Positions 55,379 through 61,828 of a stretch of 61,828 nucleotides of DNA are shown in pieces. The position numbers and the translations under genes were made by a program. The stretch's first letter is position 1, and each line of letters opens with the position of its first letter. Below the pieces are notes generated by a model that saw only the letters and a list, made by a program, of their open reading frames with translations, did not search any database and had not been told where the DNA came from. The DNA comes from an uncultured Chlorobiaceae bacterium. GTDB lineage: Bacteria > Bacteroidota > Chlorobiia > Chlorobiales > Chlorobiaceae. Location of the stretch: positions 1 through 61,828 of the forward strand of contig CAINOC010000002.1 of NCBI GenBank assembly GCA_903851385.1, in the 5' to 3' direction.

Positions 55379-57292
55379 TCAAATCTGCACCAAAAGACCT
55401 ATTTCGATCACCTGACCCGCAGGAAGATTGTAGTATGCAGTTGCGCTTAGCGCGTTCCGAGCCATTAAGGCAAAAAGTTTTTTGCGCCATGCTGCCATTT
55501 TAGACTTTATCCCTGTAACAATTTTTTCCCTGCTCAGGAAAAAGCTGATCGATTCCGGTTTAAAATGAAGTCCCTGACGATTTGCCAGATCAATAACCTG
55601 GCTGATATTTGGATATTCAAGGAACCCGTATCGCGCTACAACCTTGAAAAAACCGTCGCTCAATTTTGTTACCACAACTTTCTTACTGCCAAGAACCCTC
55701 GGAACCCTTTCCAGACTGAAATGAAAAAGAGCCACTTCCGAATGCAAAACCTTGTTATGTCGAAGATTATGAAGCATTGCCATAGGAATAGTATCGGGAT
55801 TTGCTGTCAGATAAATAGCCTGCCCATTCACTCGCTGAGGCTGCTGCAATAAAAGGCTCTGCATAAACTCTTCGACTGTCAATGTTCGATCCTTCAGCTG
55901 TTTGAGTAAAAGCATACGGCCCTCATTCCAGATAAGCATAAATGTAAACACCACCAGACCTATCAACAAAGGGAACCATGCGCCATGAAACAGTTTTGTC
56001 ATACTTGCGCCGAAAAAAGAAAGATCAATAATCGCAAAGAAACTGATCATGAGATTGAGTACCGACCTGTTCCATTTCCAAATATCACTTGCAACGTAAT
56101 AAAATAAAATGGTGGAAATCAGCATAGTTGCTGTTACAGCAACACCGTAAGCCGCAGCAAGCTGGCTGGACGACCCAAATCCGGCAACCAGGCCAATTGT
56201 TGCAATCATTAATGACCAGTTTGCTGCTGGAACGTAAATTTGCCCAATGTGCCGGGCCGAAGTATGCGTCACCGTCAGGCGAGGGAGATAACCGAGCTGA
56301 ATAGCCTGCTGGGTCAAAGAAAAAACACCCGTGATCAACGCCTGAGAGGCAATAATAGTTGCGGATGTCGCAAGAAGCACCATTGGAATCATCCCCCATG
56401 AAGGTACGAGGCCATAAAAGGGATTATGGGACTCTTGAGGGAAATTCAGCAATAGCGCCCCCTGACCGAAATAGTTCAGCAGCAATGCTGGAAGTACAAG
56501 CAGTGCCCAGGTCAAGCGGATAGGATTTTTACCGAAATGACCCATATCGGCATAGAGCGCCTCAGCTCCCGTAACAGAAAGGAAAACGGCCCCCAAAACC
56601 ATAAAGCCCTGAATATGGTTGCTGAGTAAAAACGAAATACCGTACCAGGGCAGTATCGCCTGCAGCACCTCCGGGTATAGTTGAATTTCAACTATACCAA
56701 GTATGCCGATAACTGTAAACCACAAAAATATAATCGGTCCAAAAAGGGCACCAACTTTGGCTGTGCCATGATGCTGAAACAGAAAAAGAGCAGCAAGAAC
56801 CAGAATGGTAACAGGTATTACAAGATCCTTGAATGCCGGGGCAATAATCTGGACACCTTCCACAGCACTGAGAACTGAAATTGCCGGAGTAATCATACCA
56901 TCGCCATAAAGCAATGCTGCCCCAAACAAGCCGATAGCTACCAGAAACCAGCGTTCGTAACCATTTTTTTTGCTATACGTGATAATTAATGCCGTAAGTG
57001 CAAGAATCCCCCCCTCACCATCGTTATCAGCTTTCATAATAAAGGTGAGATATTTCAGGCTGACAATCAGAATAAGAGACCATACAAGCAATGAAAGAAC
57101 CCCAAGCACATTGGCATGTGAGACGGGAATGCCATACTCACCATGAAAGCACTCCCGAAGCGCATAAAGAGGGTTGGTGCCAATATCGCCGAATACCACA
57201 CCAAGAGCGGCAAGGGAAAGCCCGGCGAATCGTTTAAGCCCGGACTCCGCAGAATGGAGCGCTACATCAGTCTCTTCAGAGTGAGTTGACAT
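55379..57292 (-). CDS. kup: Kup-family potassium uptake transporter
   Basis: Kup is a proton-coupled potassium symporter. The 637-residue protein has the N-terminal signature GVVFGDIGTNPLYALRECF (residues 35-53), about 12 hydrophobic segments up to residue ~445, and a C-terminal cytoplasmic domain of about 190 residues with HNLRHNKVLHSEVALF. The length matches Kup proteins of about 620-630 residues. It lies alone. The leader is AT-rich, and no c-di-AMP riboswitch of the type that controls kup elsewhere is visible. Confidence 0.95.
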   Translation of the reverse strand: MSTHSEETDVALHSAESGLKRFAGLSLAALGVVFGDIGTNPLYALRECFHGEYGIPVSHANVLGVLSLLVWSLILIVSLKYLTFIMKADNDGEGGILALTALIITYSKKNGYERWFLVAIGLFGAALLYGDGMITPAISVLSAVEGVQIIAPAFKDLVIPVTILVLAALFLFQHHGTAKVGALFGPIIFLWFTVIGILGIVEIQLYPEVLQAILPWYGISFLLSNHIQGFMVLGAVFLSVTGAEALYADMGHFGKNPIRLTWALLVLPALLLNYFGQGALLLNFPQESHNPFYGLVPSWGMIPMVLLATSATIIASQALITGVFSLTQQAIQLGYLPRLTVTHTSARHIGQIYVPAANWSLMIATIGLVAGFGSSSQLAAAYGVAVTATMLISTILFYYVASDIWKWNRSVLNLMISFFAIIDLSFFGASMTKLFHGAWFPLLIGLVVFTFMLIWNEGRMLLLKQLKDRTLTVEEFMQSLLLQQPQRVNGQAIYLTANPDTIPMAMLHNLRHNKVLHSEVALFHFSLERVPRVLGSKKVVVTKLSDGFFKVVARYGFLEYPNISQVIDLANRQGLHFKPESISFFLSREKIVTGIKSKMAAWRKKLFALMARNALSATAYYNLPAGQVIEIGLLVQI

Positions 57293-57865
57293 GGTCGATT
57301 AAGAATATAAATGAAGGGGAAAAAAGCGGCTATTGCTCTATAACATTAATTCAAGAGGAATTAGCATTACTGAGCATATAAAAAGCACGGGGTAATATAG
57401 CCAATAGTTAAATAAAATAAATTAACTATCCCGTCATACAGAACGCACCTCAACATTCCCGGCGGCAACCCGAGTATTCATACATTTCGACCGACGTAGA
57501 GTTGTGACTATGGTTCTATCATAACAGGACAGGGACAACTTGACGACAGCACAGTGAGAAAAACCACAAAGCAAATACGAATATTATTCATAATAATGAA
57601 TAATAAATTAACCATTCAGCACCAATAACCAGAAAAAAACAATACCGCACATCCAATAAATATTGGTAAGTATTATGATAATTGGCATCGAAAACAGGCT
57701 ATAAACCCTTTAAAACAAGGCCTTTCGTTATAAATTGCTTGTTTTATGTTATTTTCATTATATTAATACCTACAGCAAGATTGGATGGCGCATCAGTTTT
57801 TATTCATTTTGCGAGCTTTTTTCATATGTACTGTTAAATAAACAGCACCGTAACCCCATGAGCCT
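57293..57865. other. Divergent AT-rich intergenic region (kup / rlpA)
   Basis: About 570 bases with no convincing gene. Two short palindromes stand out: ATTATTCAT-AATA-ATGAATAAT at 57583-57604 and CCAATA-AA-TATTGG at 57653-57666. Either could be a regulator site for the rlpA-side promoter. No riboswitch or repeat array is recognised. Confidence 0.5.
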
Positions 57866-58381
57866 ATGAGGTATGACAAACATTTTTTTTCTCTATCATT
57901 TTGTGCAATCCTGATTGCGATTGGTTTCTCTCTTGAACAGAACGGTATGCATATTTCAGGCATAACCGGCTATTTTAACCCATTCTATAATTCCGCTGAA
58001 GCAGCCCAGCTGCCAAAGAAAGTCACCGCGGTTACACATTCAGCTAAAAACAAAGGCATCACTCTTGTGGGTGAGGGTAAAGCCTCCTACTACTCCGATG
58101 AGTTTCACGGACGCAAAACGGCAAACGGCGAAACCTTCAATATGAATAAACTGACGGCAGCCCACCCTTCACTTCCGTTCGGTACCTGGGTAAGAGTAAC
58201 GAACCTGAGAAATGGCAAAGATGTAGTTGTACGCATCAATGATCGAGGCCCGTTTGTCAAAGGAAGGATCATTGACCTCTCTGTTCATGCAGCTACAGAG
58301 CTTGGAATCATTCAGTCCGGAACCGTAAAGGTAAAACTTGAAGCTCTCGGGTCAGGCAACTTGGCATCATCCGCAGGGTGA
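57866..58381 (+). CDS. RlpA-like lytic transglycosylase/double-psi beta-barrel protein, copy 1
   Basis: This 171-residue exported protein has an N-terminal hydrophobic segment (about 8-24) and a C-terminal RlpA domain: [58 protein letters not shown]. RlpA proteins bind denuded glycans at the septum and some cleave them. There is no SPOR domain, so it is the minimal form. The gene is followed 256 nt later by a paralogue. The start at 57866 is supported by the signal peptide. Confidence 0.88.
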   Translation: MRYDKHFFSLSFCAILIAIGFSLEQNGMHISGITGYFNPFYNSAEAAQLPKKVTAVTHSAKNKGITLVGEGKASYYSDEFHGRKTANGETFNMNKLTAAHPSLPFGTWVRVTNLRNGKDVVVRINDRGPFVKGRIIDLSVHAATELGIIQSGTVKVKLEALGSGNLASSAG

Positions 58382-58637
58382 TGGGCAACAATTGTTGCAA
58401 CCGATAAGATTGATAAATACATCCCTCTCAGGGTATGAGCTGTTTTACAGAGATTTTGGTATATTAAGCGCTTGGGGGCATTTGTTGGCCTTATCAATAG
58501 TCGAAACATGTTGGCATCACAAGAAGAGTAAAGAATAATCGGATGTATTGAGTAGCAACTAAAGCAATAACTGAGCAACCTGCGGGAAACCGCCGTAATG
58601 GTAACCGTTTGACGAAACGCGCATAACCTTTAGCATT

Positions 58638-59132
58638 ATGACGAAAATAAAACCATTCAGTCCAGCACTCATCTTTCTTCTGATTTGTTCAGCCGCAATG
58701 AACACAGGCACACTCCAGGCAATAGAAAATAACGATATTTCTGAATCAGCAACCTCGACTATTCAGTGGTTGCCCGAAAACAGTAACAGTAATCCCTCAT
58801 CGTCAACAAGTGGACAGCCGATAGTCTCTAAAGAAAGTTACCTTATTGCCGAAGGAAAAGCTTCATACTACTCCAACCATTTCCATGGAAGAAAAACAGC
58901 CAGCGGCGAGTCATTTAACCACCGTCATTTCACCGCTGCCCACCGTTCACTCCCGTTCGGTACCAGCGTCAGGGTTATTAATATTGCAAATGGAAAAAAT
59001 GTTGTAGTACGCATCAATGACCGTGGCCCGCACCTGAAGGGACGAATTATTGACGTTTCACAGGCAGCAGCAAAAGAGATTGGAATTTTTGGCAATGGCA
59101 CAGCAAACGTACGTATTGAGGCGTTCAATTAA
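58638..59132 (+). CDS. RlpA-like lytic transglycosylase/double-psi beta-barrel protein, copy 2
   Basis: This 164-residue paralogue of the preceding gene has a signal peptide (KPFSPALIFLLICSAAMNTG), a Ser/Asn-rich linker (about 40-66) and the same domain: [58 protein letters not shown]. The two domains differ mainly in the N-terminal leader, indicating tandem duplication with diverging export regions. It is convergent with the methyltransferase gene, 7 nt apart. Confidence 0.88.
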   Translation: MTKIKPFSPALIFLLICSAAMNTGTLQAIENNDISESATSTIQWLPENSNSNPSSSTSGQPIVSKESYLIAEGKASYYSNHFHGRKTASGESFNHRHFTAAHRSLPFGTSVRVINIANGKNVVVRINDRGPHLKGRIIDVSQAAAKEIGIFGNGTANVRIEAFN

Positions 59133-59139
59133 GGAGCCC

Positions 59140-59853
59140 TTACCCCTTTTGAAAAACCATAATAAGCCCGGAATAACGATCTTTGCTGAATGCTGATTTA
59201 TCGAACCCCGCATAAACACCAGCAAGAGAGAACCCCGCTGCCTGATGCAAATGAAGAAGACGGTCTGAAGTAAACGGATAGAGATGTGATTGGTCGTTAA
59301 ACACTGTTTCCCCTTCTACAGTAAGCTGCACTTCAAAAACAACCCCTTCGGGCGATATCTGAGAGTAACAACGATGAAAGGTTACAGCTCCCCCGTCAAG
59401 AGTTTTTACTGGAAAAGTATAATCCTTCAGTGTCAACAGATAGTCCCAGTTCACCACCTGAACAATCCAGAAACCCCCCGATTCTAGAGCAGCATAAACA
59501 TCGGCAAGAAAAGCTTCTATCTTTTCAAATGAAAGATAGGCTAATACATTTCCAATTGAATAAACAAGCGCAAAAGAACTCTGAAGAGAAGCAATCCCGG
59601 CAATATCCATGCATTGAAATATTCCCTGCGGATAGGCTGCTGCTGCCGAGTCAATCATCATCCGGTCGAGATCAATCCCTGTAACCCGAAATCCATCACG
59701 AAGCAACATACCACAATAGTGACCAGGTCCGCATCCAGCATCAAGCACAGCTCCCCCGTATCTGCCAGCGTGTTCTTTGAGAAATGAATATACCTCCTCC
59801 CGAAAGGGAAACACCAGTTCGTAATAAGGTGCAAAATCAGAATAAAAAGACAT
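59140..59853 (-). CDS. Class I SAM-dependent methyltransferase
   Basis: This 237-residue Rossmann-type methyltransferase has the SAM-binding motif VLDAGCGPGHYCGMLL (about 36-51), followed by GIDLDRMMIDSAAAAYP and the post-III segment GGFWIVQVVNWDYLL. The substrate is not evident. It lies 29 nt downstream of dsbD on the same strand, so it may be co-transcribed with it. Confidence 0.85.
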   Translation of the reverse strand: MSFYSDFAPYYELVFPFREEVYSFLKEHAGRYGGAVLDAGCGPGHYCGMLLRDGFRVTGIDLDRMMIDSAAAAYPQGIFQCMDIAGIASLQSSFALVYSIGNVLAYLSFEKIEAFLADVYAALESGGFWIVQVVNWDYLLTLKDYTFPVKTLDGGAVTFHRCYSQISPEGVVFEVQLTVEGETVFNDQSHLYPFTSDRLLHLHQAAGFSLAGVYAGFDKSAFSKDRYSGLIMVFQKG

Positions 59854-59882
59854 CTTTCCCTCTACCCTCTTTAGACCACCGC

Positions 59883-61730
59883 TTAACGACCATTCAAATA
59901 CTTCGTAAGATGATCAACAAAATTATTAGCATCAAGAATACCCACAATTCTGCTTTCAGGAATTTCCTTTCCTGTTTTATCAAAGAAAATTATTCCTGGA
60001 GGCCCAAACAGGGCAAACCGCTTCATTAACGCCCGATCATCTTCAGTATTGGCGGTAACATCTACCTGTAGCAATGTCAATCCATTGAGCTGCTCAATAA
60101 CCTTCTTGTCATGAAAGGTAAACCTATCCATCTCCTTACATGCTACGCACCAATCCGCAAAGAAATCAAGCATAACTGGTTTGTTTGCGGATTGAAGCGC
60201 ACGGTCAAGTTCCGCCACCGATCTGATACGGGTAAAATTAGCCTTTTTCTCTTCCCCTGAACCGTTACTCGATTGTGGTGCTGCGTGGAAATGAGCAAGT
60301 GGCTCAAGAGCATTAGTGCCACCTGAAGCTGCACCGACAAGTTCAAGTAACCCGATAATCAGCAACACGATACCAAACGTCTTTCCAAAACGTTGCGCTA
60401 TGGAAAGCTTTTCAGGAGATACTTTGAAAACATTGAGAAATACAGAACAAAGAATTGCAAAAGCACCCCAGAAAATCATAACCACTTGAGCAGGCAGAAC
60501 AGGCGAAACCATCCAGATGGCAACGGCGATCAACAAAAGTCCAAAAACATATTTAACACCAATCATCCACGCACCAACCTTTGGCAACAGACTGCCGGCT
60601 GACAAGCCGACAAGAAGCAGGGGAACGCTCATTCCCATCGCCATCGAAAAAAGTGCCAGGCCACCGAGAAACACATCCCGTGTCTGACTGATATAAACCA
60701 GGGTACCGGCAAGTGGGGCTGCAACGCAAGGGCCGACAATAAGCGCCGATAAAGCACCCATAATAAAGACTCCTGCAAATCTCCCACCTTTTATATTCTG
60801 CGAAGTGTTGTTCAGCTTGTTTTGTATAGACGCAGGCATTTGCAACTGATAAACATCAAACATCGATAGTGAAAGAATCACGAGCAGCACAGCAAACAGT
60901 GCAAGTACCCAGGGCTTTTGCAATGCGCCGGCAAGCCCTTCTCCAGCGAGTCCTGCAGCAACACCAAGGCTTGTATAGACTAATGCCATGCCCAGACAGT
61001 AAGCAACAGCCATTAAAAAACTGCGGCGTCTGTTCACATCCCCCTCTCCCACAATGATAGAAGAAAGAATAGGAATCATCGGCAGAACACAAGGCGTAAA
61101 CGATAACAACAACCCGAAAGCAAGAAAAGCCAGAGCGATTTGCCATAAACTCCCACCTGCAAGAGTAGCTTTGGCAAGAGAAAGATCATTATCAGCCGAA
61201 CTCTGTTTCGGCGACGGCTGAGAAGTCGGGTTCTCAGCAACAGGAGCACTGACTCCCGTATTTTCTCCAGCCGGAAAGAGCACTCCCGGCTTGTTCGGAT
61301 CAACCCTGAACAAACGGGTCATGGGCGGATAACAGAGACCATCCTCAGCACATCCCTGGTACTCAACGCTCAGCGTAAATAATCCATCCGTCTTCACCAG
61401 AGGCGCATCTACCGTCAAGGTATCATGGTATATCTCAACCGTTTCACCGCTTGTTGGATCAGTAACCTTTATGGCTTTCGGCAATACAAGAGGCTGCAAC
61501 TGAGCTTTACCGCTTTCAACGCCAACCTTCACCCTGTCGCGATACAATTTATACCCCTTGGCTATATCCCAATGCACAACAACTGATTGAGCATTGTTCA
61601 GTTCAGCCCTGACTTTAAAAGCCTGTTCAGGATCAAGAAAATCAGTCGCAAAACAAGCAGTTGCCCTTAGGAAAAGGGCAACTAAAACGACAATGAATGC
61701 GGTGTGACGTGGAAACGATTTATGATTCAT
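59883..61730 (-). CDS. dsbD: Thiol:disulfide interchange protein DsbD
   Basis: DsbD carries electrons from cytoplasmic thioredoxin to periplasmic thiol proteins and cytochrome c assembly. From the ATG at 61730 (615 residues) it has a signal peptide, an N-terminal immunoglobulin-like nDsbD domain with CAEDGLCYPP (redox Cys pair), eight hydrophobic spans (about 200-430, including FTPCVLPMIPIL and GPCVAAPLAGTLVY Cys), and a C-terminal thioredoxin domain with FFADWCVACKEMDR. All six redox Cys appear present. A TTG at 61772 would add 14 residues before the signal and is less likely. Confidence 0.94.
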   Translation of the reverse strand: MNHKSFPRHTAFIVVLVALFLRATACFATDFLDPEQAFKVRAELNNAQSVVVHWDIAKGYKLYRDRVKVGVESGKAQLQPLVLPKAIKVTDPTSGETVEIYHDTLTVDAPLVKTDGLFTLSVEYQGCAEDGLCYPPMTRLFRVDPNKPGVLFPAGENTGVSAPVAENPTSQPSPKQSSADNDLSLAKATLAGGSLWQIALAFLAFGLLLSFTPCVLPMIPILSSIIVGEGDVNRRRSFLMAVAYCLGMALVYTSLGVAAGLAGEGLAGALQKPWVLALFAVLLVILSLSMFDVYQLQMPASIQNKLNNTSQNIKGGRFAGVFIMGALSALIVGPCVAAPLAGTLVYISQTRDVFLGGLALFSMAMGMSVPLLLVGLSAGSLLPKVGAWMIGVKYVFGLLLIAVAIWMVSPVLPAQVVMIFWGAFAILCSVFLNVFKVSPEKLSIAQRFGKTFGIVLLIIGLLELVGAASGGTNALEPLAHFHAAPQSSNGSGEEKKANFTRIRSVAELDRALQSANKPVMLDFFADWCVACKEMDRFTFHDKKVIEQLNGLTLLQVDVTANTEDDRALMKRFALFGPPGIIFFDKTGKEIPESRIVGILDANNFVDHLTKYLNGR

Positions 61731-61774
61731 AGAGTAGTGAGGGAAAAAATTTATCAAGTACTTCAGTATCAACG

Positions 61775-61828
61775 TTATATGTTCTTGTAAAACATCTCTC
61801 CAAGCTGGTCAACAGCAAGGTATCCCAT
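61775..61828 (-). CDS. 3' end of an unidentified gene cut by the window edge
   Basis: The minus strand from the right edge reads in frame ...GYLAVDQLGEMFYKNI and stops at 61775, 44 bases before the dsbD start. The ATG at the very edge may be internal. Only 17 codons are visible, so the product cannot be identified. Confidence 0.4.
   Translation of the reverse strand: MGYLAVDQLGEMFYKNI

Noticed and set aside
57293-57600. c-di-AMP riboswitch upstream of kup
   Set aside because: None of the conserved ydaO-type segments is present in the kup leader.

Overview
The window is chromosomal DNA of a green sulfur bacterium (Chlorobiaceae; Chlorobium/Pelodictyon-like). The diagnostic genes are pscA and pscB (core and FeS subunits of the P840 type I reaction centre), a CsmB-type chlorosome envelope protein, and an SdhA/SdhB/SdhE-type succinate:quinone oxidoreductase/fumarate reductase as used with the reductive TCA cycle. 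The long form of IspG also fits. All assignments come from reading the sequence; no database search was run.

Layout, left to right. (1) 1-863: four tRNAs (Thr-TGT, Tyr-GTA, Thr-GGT, Trp-CCA) and secE on the minus strand; the expected nusG does not follow secE. (2) 0.9-8.8 kb: housekeeping genes (SDR oxidoreductase, ispG, an FtsB-like protein, eno, an EF-G paralogue, a polyprenol-phosphate glycosyltransferase). (3) 8.8-11.8 kb: the pscA-pscB operon, with an intergenic hairpin and a terminator. (4) 12.2-15.7 kb: dapF, glutamate-type dehydrogenase, an FMN-riboswitch-controlled ribB that looks proteobacterial, and a 54-codon rubredoxin gene. (5) 15.8-23 kb: mtgA, tRNA-Arg, mutL, cinA, thrA. (6) 23-30 kb: atpG-atpA, then thrB-thrC-plsC facing gmhA-ribH. 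(7) 30-35.7 kb: hemE, sdhA-sdhB-sdhE and a CBS-domain protein.

(8) 35.9-42.5 kb is the most unusual region. A CsoR/CstR-family repressor gene is directly followed by TolC, a drastically shortened membrane-fusion lipoprotein, an RND pump, a small PII-like protein and a metallo-beta-lactamase-fold hydrolase resembling persulfide dioxygenases. A second repressor paralogue lies upstream, and both repressors have the same inverted repeat (ATACC-N7-GGTRT) in front. The metal-binding His of CsoR is Asn in both copies. I read this as a candidate sulfane-sulfur- or metal-responsive efflux and detoxification operon.

(9) 42.6-46.4 kb: a DUF1997-like protein, a flavodoxin fused to a PCP_red-like tail, a DUF2806 protein in an accessory-looking patch, and csmB. 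(10) 46.4-51.1 kb: an amgK-murU-namZ-SSS transporter cluster that looks like a complete N-acetylmuramic-acid salvage route. (11) 51.1-61.8 kb: a lone receiver domain, an NmrA-like SDR, an exported duplicated pentapeptide-repeat protein, a small hypothetical, an HTH-PAS regulator, kup, two tandem rlpA paralogues, a methyltransferase and dsbD. The 3' end of one more gene runs off the right edge.

Most genes up to 45 kb are on the minus strand and are tightly packed. Start codons were moved inward from the longest ORF where conserved N-termini or ribosome-binding sites argued for it.
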